Both the position numbers and the translations under genes were made by a program. Of a DNA stretch of 64,000 nucleotides, positions 11,476 to 23,272 are shown piece by piece. The DNA lies in the NCBI GenBank assembly GCA_030770535.1, contig JASVEC010000038.1, positions 1 through 64,000 on the forward strand, read 5' to 3'. The notes beneath the pieces are model-generated. The model saw nothing but the letters and a program-made list of their open reading frames with translations, made no database searches and was not told where the DNA came from. The stretch's first letter is position 1; each line of letters starts with the position of its first letter. The DNA comes from Batkoa obscura (Eukaryota; Entomophthoromycota; Entomophthoromycetes; Entomophthorales; Batkoaceae).

Positions 11476-11595
11476 TGAATATTTTGAAAAAAAGGGAACA
11501 AAAAAATATGATGATCCCAACTTCAAAATCAAACAAAATTTGCAAAAAAAATCCTAATTTTTTTATATTTTTTAATAACTTTTAAAACTCAATTT
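11476..11595. promoter_or_regulatory. shared divergent promoter, ALG9 / CENP-L
   Basis: The 120 bp between the ALG9 start (11475, minus) and the CENP-L start (11596, plus) must hold both promoters. It is very AT-rich with no clear TATA box. Confidence 0.6.
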
Positions 11596-13119
11596 ATGGA
11601 ATTCTTATTTAATAAAACATATAATCTATATCGAAGTTCACCATTAACTTGTTATTTCACCAATGAATTAGAGACAATATTCACTGCGTCTAATAAGCAT
11701 CGATTAGAATCTACAATAGAATCTTTTATTCAATCAAAATTAGAAACTACTATTCCGGTATTTCAAACTTATCTCACTTTAGAGTTACCTTGTTTACAAA
11801 CCAGTCTATTTAATAGTGTAAATCTAAGTACAGAACAATTATATGATGGTAGTATTCGACTTGAAGAAATTAAAACATGGTCCAAAAGCTATAGTAATGA
11901 ACAAGGTAAAATTTTTTTAAATATTTTTGTTTGATTATTTAATCAATATAATATAATGGTTATCTATCATCAAATAAATTTACTTTGAGTAACAATAGAA
12001 TTAAGAATCATTAAGTTTTATTATTATTTTTTAGATAAATATCTCCTCCTTTGTGGTTATGATCTACTATTTAAACCCAATAAATTAATCTTAGAAGCAA
12101 ATAACAATGCCCAACAACAAGTGAATACCACATCTAATTTATTCTCAAGTATTTATGAAACTAGTAATAAATCAGGAATTAAAGAAGATACAAATAATGA
12201 AAAAGAGATGAAAGTTAATATTGTTGTTGTTACTCGATTAACTAAATGTAAGTTATTTTTATTATTTTTATTATTTTTATTATTTTTATTTTTATTTTTT
12301 TATTTTTATCATTTTTATTTTATTTTACTAATTTCATTAAATCTTCTCTTAATTTTAGCCCAACCTCTTCCTCAATATCATCTCGTCCTAAGCAAAGGTA
12401 ATACCCACCTTCAATCATTATGTCTTCGGCATCTTGAATCCTCAAACCTTTGTAGAATCCACCAATTTTCTCTCGCACCTTATCAATTAAATCAAGTGAT
12501 TCAATTAGTTATGGAAGTTGTATTAAAAGATTTCAATCATTACAATCGAGATAAGAAGCTTCTACCTGCCGAATTTAAGTTTGAATTTCCAAACAAGTAT
12601 TTTAATGAAGGAGAAGGAAAGCAAGGGATTAATTTTGTATCACTGAGTATTCCATGGTTGGATTTATCTACCATTTGGAGACAAATGTAAGATATTTTTA
12701 GAATTTTTGAAACAAAAGTTTATTTAATTAACTATATTTAATTGAAATTAATTCATTTTAATTTTTAATTTTTAGATATTATGAAATTCCAACTTATAAA
12801 AAAGAGCCTAAATTAATAAGTCTTGAGTTATTAGAAAGGATAAATTGTCATTTTAAAACTTGTATTGGAATTTATTTAAATGATTTAATTATTAATCGTT
12901 TTGCTTCCCCTTGTTTTATTATTCAAGCAGTAGGGAAAATTAAGGTAATTTTAAAATTAATATAATCTATAAGGATATTGAAATATTAATATTAATATTT
13001 TTTATTTGTGTTATAATATAGTTAACTAACTTTAACCTTTTTATATTTAGTTCCTTCCTACCTTCCCTATAAAAGTTTATATTCAATTATTATCATTATT
13101 ATGTTTATTATCAACATAA
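11596..13119 (+). CDS. fta1: CENP-L / Fta1 / Iml3 kinetochore protein
   Basis: Subunit of the inner-kinetochore CCAN (Sim4/Ctf19) complex that pairs with CENP-N. Five exons (11596-11905, 12035-12247, 12359-12686, 12776-12944, 13051-13119) join in phase to 362 residues, close to the family length. Family landmarks from N to C: L-F-N-K-T-Y-N-L-Y-R-S-S-P-L (CENP-L: h-K-x-W-T-L-Y-x-x-x-P-L). Next is L-V-L-S-K-G-N-T-H-L with a following cysteine-rich helix and F-S-L-A-P-Y-Q-L. Then D-L-S-T-I-W, and near the end E-R-I-N-C-H-F-K and V-G-K-I-K-F-L. The protein is divergent, so the call rests on the order of these motifs. It diverges from ALG9 and converges on HGD (about 100 bp between stops). Confidence 0.82.
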
Positions 13120-13220
13120 AAAAAGTTAATTCAATTTATTCATCTATCAAAATAATTAAAGTTATAAAAAAATATTTTATTTAATAAAAGTTAAACCCAA
13201 CGCTCATCTTACTTTCCTAT

Positions 13221-14917
13221 TTAAATTTGATTTGGCGTAAATACTTTTTGAATCCCTAACCAAGCTTTATAATAATTATCATCTAAAACTTGACTTTGTT
13301 CAACACCCCATTTAGTAGTACGTAACATATAACTGGATTCGAACATAAATGCTTGAGTATTATTAGGCATACGTACAGCTTCTAATTTAGCTTGAGTAGC
13401 TTTTTCAAACGTAGTAGCATCAGGTCCATGACCGGTAAGGCAATTATGTAAACTAAATTAAAAAAATAGAAGTTATGATTAATTAATCTATTATTATAAG
13501 GAATCATTAATAAGATAAAATAAATTACCTTGCACCACCTGGACTGAAACCATCAGCTTTAGCATCATATTCTCCTTTAATTAAACCCATAAATTCACTC
13601 ATCACATTACGATGGAAAAAGGGAGGACGGAAAGTATCTTCAGCTACCATCCAACGTGGCGGAAAGATAACAAAATCAGCTATGGCGGTTCCTGGGGATT
13701 CCGATTTACAGGTTAATACTGTGAAAATGGATGGATCCTAAAGGTAAAATATTAATTATATTAGTTGATTATGAATGAGATAGGACTATCTTACTGGATG
13801 ATCAAAACTAACAGTATTAATTGTATTAAAGTTAGCTAAATTATATTTATAAGGGGCATAATTTCCATGCCATGCTACTACATCAAAGGGGGAATGATCC
13901 TAAATTAAAATAAAAATCAATCTTTAATTCCTTTTTATATTGTTATTATTTACTTGTTCGCATTTAAATAAAGTCCCCTGGAATTTATTAAAAACTTCCC
14001 ATTTTTCATCGAGATCTTCATAATGGGCAACTGGAGTTTCAAAATCCCTTGGATTAGCTAATCCATTGGCACCTAATTATTATAATTAAATTAAATTCTT
14101 TTTATTATAATACCAAATTAAAGTTACCAATTGGACCAAGGTCGGGTAATTCATAATGACGTCCATAAACTTCACAAATATAACCACGACTAATTTAAAG
14201 ATAAATAAAAACTTAATCAATTATAATATATTTACCTTGGGCCATCAGGAAGAATGACCTTAAATTTAATACCTCTTTGAATGACACAAATTTCATTGCT
14301 ATTAACCAACATTTTACCAAATTCAGTTTGAATGTCTAAAGAACCGTGTTGGGGAACAATTAACATATCACCATCAGCGGAATAAAATGCTTTATTTTTC
14401 ATATCTTTATTACAAAGATAAACATGAATAGCTAAACCATCTCTAATTACTGGATCGCCAGCACCACAGACTGTATGCAATCCATCAATAAAATCTAATT
14501 CTTCATTTTCAGGTATAATAAATGGTTTCCATCTTAATTGATTAGGAGTAATATGTAACTTGGATTCATCTGAAAAAGTACCGACTAATTTTTTGTCTTC
14601 TACTTTAACAAAGGGTTTATGGACAGCAGAAGGTTTGATACGATATAACCAACTAATAAAGACAAAAGAATTAATTTTCTAGTATTTAAAAAATGAAATG
14701 GTTTTTTTATTTTTAACATTTAAAATTGAAATTCTTGATTTTACCTTCTTTGATTTCCAGCTCTATCTACAGTAAATGCAGTACCTGATAATTGTTCAGC
14801 ATATAAATTATAAGGGCAATTTTGTGGACTATTTTTTCCTTTAGGTAAAGCATCGGGTAATGCTTCACTTACAAAATGGTTACCAAAACCGGGTTGATAT
14901 TTATAATTGTCACTCAT
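13221..14917 (-). CDS. HGD: homogentisate 1,2-dioxygenase
   Basis: Fe(II) dioxygenase that opens the ring of homogentisate to maleylacetoacetate in phenylalanine/tyrosine catabolism. Seven exons (14917-14745, 14652-14236, 14189-14128, 14072-13954, 13899-13795, 13737-13529, 13452-13221) sum to 438 residues, the expected size, with all phases consistent. The N-terminus [13 protein letters not shown] and [14 protein letters not shown] are diagnostic. So are R-G-Y-I-C-E-V-Y-G, the iron-site region [33 protein letters not shown] and [12 protein letters not shown]. The key histidine/glutamate region appears intact. A TATAAAAAG box lies about 50 bp upstream. It stands alone: no other tyrosine-catabolism gene is near. 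Confidence 0.97.
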
Positions 14918-14967
14918 CTTTATTTTTTTGAAAATGGATTTTTTCGTATGTGATGTACTAAACTTGT

Positions 14968-14976
14968 CTTTTTATA
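14968..14976 (-). promoter_or_regulatory. TATA box of HGD
   Basis: TATAAAAAG on the minus strand about 50 bp before the HGD start codon. Confidence 0.5.
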
Positions 14977-14989
14977 CCCACTTTTTATC

Positions 14990-16402
14990 TTAGTTTGACG
15001 TAAATTGAGATTTCAACCAATCAATTAAAAGAGCCTGAGAATTTGTTCAAATACATTAGATTTTTAGAATTTTTTTGATTTTTCAATGGAATTTTGGAAA
15101 TTTAAGAATACCTGTTTTTTTCTCCCTGACTTAAATTCTAGTAAAACTTTAGTTAATTTTAAAAAGTCCGGGACTTTAATGATAATATTAATATTAATAT
15201 TATAACCATGTTATAATAAGATAAAATACAGTGAATTCATACATATATAAAGGATAATAATAGTAAAGAATATATTATATAATAAAATAGTAATTTTTTA
15301 AGCTTTATTTTAAATCTATATTAACTAATAAGATAATCCTTAATTTCAGTTTTTCAATTTTTTGATTTTTGATTTGAAAACTACTAATCAAGTGACTACA
15401 ATTTTGAATAAAACTAAACCAATAAGTTAATTTTATTAATAGTTAAATTGCAGTTGAGTATCTAATTAAAAGAAAGTACATTAAGTGAGATATGTAATAA
15501 ATAATAAATAATAATTGTATTATAATTGTTATTTTAGCCTTATTCTGATTATTTTTATGATATATACTATCATAGATAAAGAAATGAATAATAGATAAAA
15601 ATAAACATGTTGATTTTGTATTGTATATGAAATGATAATAAATAAATAACAACAATAATAATAATGGCAATAATAATAATAGTCAGGGCTGACATTGTTA
15701 TTACTGTTTTTGTCATTATCATTATTAGCCATATACCGATACATTTAAAATTTGTAAAGAGTGTAAAAGGATTCTGGAATAATATATGTTGAAATAGATG
15801 CATATATAAATTTTACAATGATGATTACAAATAATCTTAGAAATCAATAATTTATTATTGTTGTTATTCGTTTATCTATGTTTAGATGTTTAAAGAACTC
15901 GGTTTTATTATTGTCTAATTTGGATGCTACATTCATCATCTTTTACTCTATTATTAATATATTGTAATCATACTTGTAAAATTGTTTATAAAAAAAGAGA
16001 TTTATTTAAATTATACTTTATGTGCTTTAGTTCTTATAACTTGAAGTAATTCTATTAATATACTGTATGATAACTGATACATAATGAATCTTAGTATATA
16101 AACATTGTATTTTTATATCGCTACATTATAACTTTTAATATTGTTAAATCCTATCAATACTCACATACTTTTTCTAAATATGGTTTAAATTTTTTTACTT
16201 TAAGCATTAAAGCCAAAAAAATTAATAAAAATACACTAATTAAGTTTTTTAGTATATTTTTAATTTTTTAATATAAATAACTATTTTTTAAAACATGAAA
16301 ATAGATTTACTACAATATATAAATACTTTTAAAAAGTCCCTTAAGTATAATTTTAATATGTATTTAGTTTAGTTTAATTATTTTATTTAAGCTTTTTTAG
16401 TT
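14990..16402. other. gene-less stretch with AAT-type microsatellites
   Basis: No gene seen. The region 15640-15715 is a degenerate AAT/ATA repeat (aataataataatggcaataataataat), and the short hydrophobic open frames across it are low-complexity artefacts. Confidence 0.5.
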
Positions 16403-16497
16403 ATGTTTTTTTGGTTTTATCACTTTTTCTATTTTTTGAGTGCTATTCAAGTGGAAAGATTGTTAGTGAAATTATCAAATAAAAAAATACATCCCCA
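16403..16497 (+). repeat. TGGGG-MITE copy 5
   Basis: Forward copy whose left terminus has lost the G run (starts ATGTTTTTTTGG). The right end ACATCCCCA is followed by TA, matching a TA before the left end. Confidence 0.8.
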
Positions 16498-16961
16498 TAT
16501 GCTTTAATTTTATTATAATTTTTCAACTTTTTGAACTATTTTTAAATTTTTTGATAGTTCTTTTAGCTTTTTATTTTTAAAGTCAAAAGGTTTAATAAAT
16601 TTTAAATAACGTTTTGTTTTTTTATTATAAATAATATTATATATATATCTTTTGCTAATTATATGACCTATTCATTTTAATTTTTTGTAACAATAATTTA
16701 GAAATTTCTTTAAAAAAAACTTTATATTATTTACAATTTTAAGTTCTGCTATAATATAATTTATCTATTTACTTTTAATTATTATTATATCTATAAATAA
16801 AATGAATCATAATACATGTTATAATTTTATTATCTTATTAATATTATATATTCATGTATACTGTGAAATATCGCTTTGTTAGCTCCATGATTGATTATAA
16901 CATAATAATCGCTTAAGTTATGTTCTTGAGTTCAGAGACAATCAATCCCATGCTCTTCTTA

Positions 16962-17062
16962 TGAGGATGTTTTTTTTTGGCTTCATTATTTTTTCCATCT
17001 TTTGGGTGCTATTTGAGTGGAAAAATTGTTAGTAAAATTCTCAAATACAAAAATACGTCCCC
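16962..17062 (+). repeat. TGGGG-MITE copy 6, inside the inverted-repeat element
   Basis: Forward copy from TGAGGATGT to ACGTCCCC. The corresponding position in the inner inverted-repeat copy (about 17645-17700) lacks it, so it is an insertion. Confidence 0.85.
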
Positions 17063-17288
17063 TTATTTTGATTTGTTATAAGAATTTCCAACTTCATTCC
17101 AAAGAATATTATCCTCTTGTTTTGATATTCATACTTGTAGGAATATAAAAGACATTTTAGAACATAGTAATTCAAGGCTTTTTAATTGAATTATCCTTTG
17201 ATATTGTACCTTTAATAAAACCACTAAATCTTTTTGATAGTATTTTATGTAGATTTTACATTAGTATTGTCTATTCTGTTTGTCTTAT

Positions 17289-17749
17289 GCGAAATCTGAT
17301 ACTCAGTGATTGGAGTCAAAAACAGCTACTACCTGGTTGACCACACTGTAAGTCGAAAGGTCTTAGTTTATGTGACTAAGATAGACTTGGGTTACGAAGA
17401 ATACCACGTAATAGGCTACAGACTATATAAGACAAATGGAATAGACAATACTAAGTAAATCTACGTAAAATACTATTAAGTAAACTTAGTGGCTTTATTA
17501 AATGGTCGAGATATCAGGGAATAATTCAGTTAAAAAGCCTTGAGCTACTATATTTTAGAATCTCCTTTATACTTCGACAAGTATATATATCAAAACGAGA
17601 GGATAATATTCTTTGAGATGAAGATAGAAATTTTCATAGCAAATCAAAATAAGAGCATGAAATTAATTGTCTCTAAACTCAAGAACACAACAGCTTAGGG
17701 GATTATTATGCTATAATTGACCATGAGACTGACAAAGCGATATTTCACA
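17289..17749 (+). mobile_element. inner copy of the inverted-repeat element, inserted in its own twin
   Basis: A roughly 460-bp element starting gcgaaatctgatactcagtg and ending gcgatatttcaca. It is the reverse complement, with moderate divergence, of the surrounding copy. It is bordered by cttat (17284-17288) and cttac (17750-17754), as expected for a short target-site duplication. The outer copy resumes exactly after the right one (…cttac|atagtcc versus uninterrupted cttat|atagtct in the inner copy). No open frame of note. Confidence 0.7.
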
Positions 17750-17895
17750 CTTACATAGTCCATAGCCTACTACGTTCTATTCTTCGTAATTCAAGTCTAT
17801 CTAGCCGCATAAATTAAGACCTTTCGACTCATGGCTAGCCAATTAAGCAAAGAACTGCTTTTGACTCCAATCACTGAGTACCAGATTTCACAACG

Positions 17896-17992
17896 TGGGG
17901 CTGTTTTTTTTGGTTTCATTATTTTTCCATTTTTTAAGCGCTATTTCAGTGGAAAGATTATGGTAAAATTCTTAAACAAAAAAACATCCTCA
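17896..17992 (+). repeat. TGGGG-MITE copy 7
   Basis: Forward copy beginning TGGGGCTGTTTTTTTTGG, immediately after the end of the nested inverted-repeat element. It ends ACATCCTCA. The TGGGGCTGT start is identical to the left end of the 2.4-kb transposon at 26303. Confidence 0.85.
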
Positions 17993-18194
17993 TGTATACA
18001 TAATATTAATTTTAAAGCATTATTACAATTATAAATTATTTACTATTATTAAATAAAATTAAAAATTACAGAAATTATAAAAAATATTAGGCTAATTTAT
18101 ATTCCAAAATTATTGTTCCTTTAATGAAAAAATTTTAATATTTAAAATAGAATATTATTTGTGAAAACTTATATTTATAGATTTTATCAAAAAT

Positions 18195-18265
18195 TCATTT
18201 TTTTTATTTTTTTATTTTTAAATATTATTGAGTAGGAAATTGTTAATAAAATTTTTGAATAAAAG
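18195..18265 (+). repeat. truncated TGGGG-MITE
   Basis: The sequence attattgagtaggaaattgt followed by taataaaatttttgaat matches the right two thirds of a forward MITE without either terminus. Confidence 0.55.
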
Positions 18266-18272
18266 AGATATA

Positions 18273-18370
18273 TGGGGATGTATTTTTGTGCTTAATAATT
18301 TTACTAATAATTTTCCCATTTAAATAGCACTTAAAAGGTAGAAAAAGTGATGAAACCAAAAAAACACCCC
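18273..18370 (-). repeat. TGGGG-MITE copy 8
   Basis: Reverse copy TGGGGATGT...CACCCC, flanked by TATA on both sides. Confidence 0.85.
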
Positions 18371-18664
18371 TATATAGTATTTATAAATTATTGAAATAGT
18401 TTATTTTAAGCATTTTAATAACATTTGTAAAATTCACTTAATCAAAATCAATTAATCTATGACACTGTTTTTTACAACATTAATCTAAATAGAATATGAG
18501 ATGGTGAGTAGATTATTTATTAATTAATCCACTTTAAATTAAAAATAAAGATAAAGCCAAACTTTTATAGCACTGTTATAATAAAACAGAATCTCTTAAT
18601 ACAGCTCCAATGTAAAACAACCGTTACACGCTTCTGTTTATGTAAAGTTTCCCTATTTTACATT

Positions 18665-18763
18665 TGAGGATGCTTTTTCTAGCTTCATCACTTTTTCCAT
18701 CTTTTAAGCGCTATTTGAACAGAAAAATTTATAGTAAAATTCTAAACATAAAAATACATCCCT
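18665..18763 (+). repeat. TGGGG-MITE copy 9
   Basis: Forward copy TGAGGATGC...ACATCCCT with the typical core ttaagcgctatttgaac. Confidence 0.82.
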
Positions 18764-21700
18764 ATTTTTTCAAAATTTTAAATTTAATTATTAATGAAAC
18801 AAATTAGTCGATTATTTAATTACATTTACGACCATTCTGAAATAATGAAAACTATAGTGATCTCTATATTTATTAAGCTCAATTACCTTTATTTCTTATG
18901 TAACTTTATCATATATTATATATATAAGCTATAAATTTTAAATTTATTTTAGCATATAATCAGCTTTTATAAAAAATAGGGTCAAATTGTTGCCAAATTC
19001 GAATGTAAATTATCAGTAAAAAATACTTTCCTAATTTTAATTTATAATAATATTACTTATATTAGTGTAAATTTGTATTTAAATTAATACCAAATTAACT
19101 TTATTATCAATTATAGATGAAATTAAATCTATGCCATAATTGACTTTAAGAAGTTTTGATTCTATTATTATGGATTTATTTTGAATTAATTAAAAACTTG
19201 TAATATCTAATATTAAATTAACATTTTTTAAAAATATTTATAGGGTAAAAAATAATCTGATAATTTTATACTGTTAGATTATATATATCTGATAATTATA
19301 TATATTCAATTAATGGCGTATTTATCTAACAATTACATATTTTTAAATAATATGTATCTGATAACTTAATCTATGAATAATCAACATATCGGATACATCG
19401 ATTTACCGGATAGGTGTATTTAATATAGCTGTAGTATAAGTTGGGTATTAAATTGAAGATTAAAGCAATTCAGAAAAATCTTATAAGCTCGGTTAAAATA
19501 GAAACCAAGTTATAAACAAAGAACCTGAGGATATTACTAAACAATGCAAAATTCTTATGTTTTTTTAGTTTTGCAAAAATAACCAACTTATTTTTTAATT
19601 ATCCGATTAACCAAGAAAAAGGACCTAATAATAACTTATTTTTTCGCAGCAACTATTAAATAGTATTCTTCAATTTGCGCCTGTGTTGTTCTATTATTAT
19701 TAGCAATTACTAATTCTATAGCTTCTTTTTTTATCAGATAAAGATTTAAGAACAGCTTATTTTGAGAAATGACAATGATTTCACTATTGCTAAGGTTCCT
19801 CTTTCTAATAAAAATTTATTGGATTGGTAAAAAATAATCGAGAATAATCTATCAAAAGTATTAGACAATTTTCCTAAAAATGGTATCATTTTTTTATTGT
19901 ATTGTACCATTTTTATAAATAACTTTATATAACTATTATATGATAAAATAATTATTGAGTATTTTAAAAATACTGTATATTATTGCTAATAATGACAATA
20001 TATTTTGATCTTTAAATTGAAGTTTATTTATAATAGAGATCGAAAAAAACGAGATTATTATTATAGTCTATTTTTTTTTATTCCTTCCCATAAATGTCAT
20101 TTTGACTAAACTTTATTTCATGCTCAGACGAATTTCAAACAATATTCAATATTATTCAAAAAAAACAATAACACCACTATTATAATTTATAGTATAGGTT
20201 TAAAAAGTAATAATATAAAATTTTACAGTAATATTAAACAATAAACTACTATTATTATTTTATATAAGGTCTTTTCTAAAGTAATCTGATTTTTTAAGCA
20301 GACATATTCTGATAAGGGTATAGAGTTGTAACAAAAGAATGAATTTTTAGATATTTATTTACTGTTGTAATCAATAATTTTCAAATTAATTTTTGCCCAA
20401 AAAGTCAACTTACTTTAGAGAATACCCTATAATTTTATTAAGTTTTAATGTGAAAATATTTTAAAAAGGCGATTTCAATTGACCTAAAAAACAGGCTAAA
20501 TTTTTAACAAGCAATAAGCAGTGTATCTATTTGTCCAAGTTGTTATTTATTTATACATGAATCATATTTCATAACTTTATTATCCGTTTAAATTGATCAA
20601 ATATAAGAATTAAAACATACTAAATCTTTTCTTTTTAATAAGGAAATGGACACACCACCATGCACTCCAATTGCCATGTGCGATAAATGTATGGTTTTAA
20701 GATGGTTTTGCTTCTGTTATTAAGAATTCTTTATTAAAATATAACAAAAAGTATAGTATGTTAAACCGTTGAACAGAAGGAATAATTTTACAAAAAAGAT
20801 AGGATTTATGTATACCAAAATTATACTAAGACAATAGCATTCATTGAACTTTACATCAAACATCAAATATTCTCCTATTTATAAATACGTGATATAAATG
20901 GAATTAGAGTTGATGTAAGAAAAAAGCGCATGCTTCAGCATACTTGTCTCAACAGACACACGCCTAATTTTATCATCTACTTACATCCATAAGCTAATTA
21001 CATAATGTATATAATAACTAGAATAAAAGGAAGTAAATTGTAAAGTTGATGGATTTATTTTAAATTCAAATAATAATAAGTATATGCTATAGCAGCAGTA
21101 AATTTACACATGTTAAAAATAAAGTTTGTAAACATTTAGATATATTTTACCACATATAGCATAAAAATTATATTACCTTTATAATTAGTTCATTATATTA
21201 AAAATACTTCCTATTACAATATTTAAATTACTTGGTAGAAACAGCCAATCATTGATAGCATTGGTAACATTTAATATAATAAAAGCTCACTAGCCCAATT
21301 TATTAGTCCACATGGTCTCTCAACTCTTTTTAAGAGGGTCTCCAAGATTCATTAGCTTTAATTCATTAGTATAAATAAATACAAACAGATAATAAATGTA
21401 TACAATATACTTTTTTTTAGTTACCAACATAAGAGAGAGGTTTTATTTTTCAAATTTATTAATTCATGTTACTCAAATATAAATTTATTTTTGTACTTTT
21501 TTGACTTCTGGCTTTTTGGGGATAAAAAAGAGTCTCAAAAATCTTAAGTTTCAGTTATTTACAGCTTAAATAGTTTATTTTTAGTAGTTTGTTATGGGCT
21601 TTAGTATAAAATTTTTATTAATTTTTTAACCATTAATTAATAATAAAAATAAAACACATTAAGTTTATCCTGTAGCATTTATATTAAATACTATATTCAT

Positions 21701-22820
21701 ATAGTTTATTTTAATCACTGTTGTTTCATATTTGAATAATAATACAGTAATCAATTCTACTTAATATTAAAATTATCAATTTAAACTTTTCGAATGTTCA
21801 AACATTACAATTATAGAAATTTAAAAATTTAGTAAAAAAGATTATAATAATCTCCCCCTTCATCTCCAAAAAATTATGGGTGAGTATATATTGTAATTAA
21901 ATCTTACTTTAGCGAGATATCACGCTCTATTCTCACTCCTTTATCAAGAAATGCTATGGCAGGAATGTAAGGATCAATTTTTATTTTAGGGGTGAGAAAA
22001 TTAATATTTGCGTTATCCCAAAACTTATAACAGTTTAATATAACTTTCATAATACAACACACCAAATAAAATTAGCTAATAAATTAATAATATAACTTAA
22101 CTTATTAAACTTGTTTTGATGTATAGAAAACTGTTCATCATTATGAACCAAACTTTTATTGAAATGACTTTATTTCGATTTGAAATTAGCTACTCAAATT
22201 AACAATTGTATTAATCATGTAGAACTAATAAATTTGATCTCTTTCACATTCTACTCAACAAATTAGTAATATAGTTTTAGTGTTACTCATTGAGATTGAG
22301 CTTCATCCAGAATGATCTAATTAGAAAGACAATAATTTTGCTATATCAGATGCCATCTTAACTGATTATTGGTTAAAATTTCATTGGTGTAGTTTAAGCC
22401 AACTAAATCACGTTAATCTATAACCCTTTCCATTTGGGGATTAAGGGGAGGACTCTTTGATAAAAGTGGATTGTTAAATCTGACTCATAAATTATAAATT
22501 TTTTAATAAATGGGCTGATCCAACTCATGATTTTATTGGTTAAATCTTTAAAAGTATGATACCATCTTAAGATCTGATTAGTCGAATTTTGTATTAACCT
22601 TTGTCTATTTTAGGAACAACGTTGAACCAAAGATTAAGCGTTTTCCATTTTTTTAAGGTCATTCTTAGGTGATAATTCAGGAGTAATTCAATTTACTTAT
22701 GCGAAAAAGTGGCTGTACTCTAAACTTACCTAATTTAGCCAGTCCACCCTAGCAAAGTAAAATCAATGGAATTATTTTTAGTTGTAACAATTTTTAACTA
22801 AAAACTGAGTTCGAAAAAAA
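18764..22820. other. 4-kb gene-less, repeat-relic stretch
   Basis: No intact gene seen. At 19250-19420 there is a degenerate array of atctgataa-like units. On the minus strand at 19625-19745 an open fragment reads K-K-E-A-I-E-L-V-I-A-N-N-N-R-T-T-Q-A-Q-I-E-E, like a helix-turn-helix of a decayed element. The rest is AT-rich without recognisable features. Confidence 0.45.
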
Positions 22821-22828
22821 GTATATAA
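22821..22828 (+). promoter_or_regulatory. TATA box of the Ecl1-like gene
   Basis: GTATATAAAC about 110 bp before the ATG at 22937. Confidence 0.4.
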
Positions 22829-22936
22829 ACCACCCAATTCCCTACTTTTTTTAATCACCTTCAAATTTAGTTTAAAACTAAACAATCTCTGTACTTTCTA
22901 GACTATTATTTTAGAATTCAATTAAATTATACTAAC

Positions 22937-23272
22937 ATGGATAACAACTGGTGCGCCGTTTGCTTTCAACATATCGATTTTTCCGATGATGACCTTTACT
23001 GCTCTGAAGCATGTAAGAAGAATGATGAAGTCCCAGTTTTAGATAAAAGTTATAATGGTAAACTTTCACCAACAGAACCAACAGACTGCCCATCTCCACT
23101 TATTGGAGCTTTAAAATTACCATCACCTTATTTTAAATCATGGAATCCTCGTTTGTCACCCCCAGCATTCAACCTTGATTCTGCTGCTCCAACATTTACT
23201 CATAAACAATTAAATAAGGAATCACTAACGATTTATCCCTCAGCATGGAAAGGCTCTGCTTTCAAAAATTAA
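22937..23272 (+). CDS. Ecl1-like small zinc-binding protein
   Basis: A 111-residue single-exon protein. Residues 4-25 carry a short zinc site, W-C-A-V-C-F-Q-H-I followed by D-D-D-L-Y-C-S-E-A-C-K, the pattern of fungal Ecl1-type proteins (C-x2-C...Y-C-S-x2-C) linked in yeasts to chronological lifespan and stress response. The remainder is a serine/proline-rich tail with repeated S-P and L-S-P-P motifs, likely disordered. No DNA-binding domain or membrane segment. The first ATG is the natural start and a TATA box precedes it. The family is known only from the short cysteine motif, so function is inferred. Confidence 0.7.
   Translation: MDNNWCAVCFQHIDFSDDDLYCSEACKKNDEVPVLDKSYNGKLSPTEPTDCPSPLIGALKLPSPYFKSWNPRLSPPAFNLDSAAPTFTHKQLNKESLTIYPSAWKGSAFKN

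Larger units (their letters stand above)
16863..17893 (-). mobile_element. outer copy of a nested inverted-repeat (non-autonomous) element
   Basis: The segments 16863-17288 and 17750-17893 together form one element copy in reverse orientation, split by an inverted copy of itself (17289-17749) and also carrying a MITE (16962-17062). Its outer ends read gtgaaatatcgc on the left and, on the complement at the right, gtgaaatctggtac, a short imperfect terminal inverted repeat. No coding capacity. Confidence 0.7.

Noticed and set aside
15443-15803. overlapping hydrophobic open frames on the minus strand
   Set aside because: They read through an AAT/ATA microsatellite; tyrosine/isoleucine runs are artefacts.
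17831-18034. 67-codon open frame
   Set aside because: Lies across the end of the nested inverted-repeat element and a MITE; non-coding repeat sequence.
18560-18660. possible Tc1/pogo-type terminal sequence (cactgttataataaaacag, tctcttaatacagctcc)
   Set aside because: No matching second end and no transposase relic nearby.
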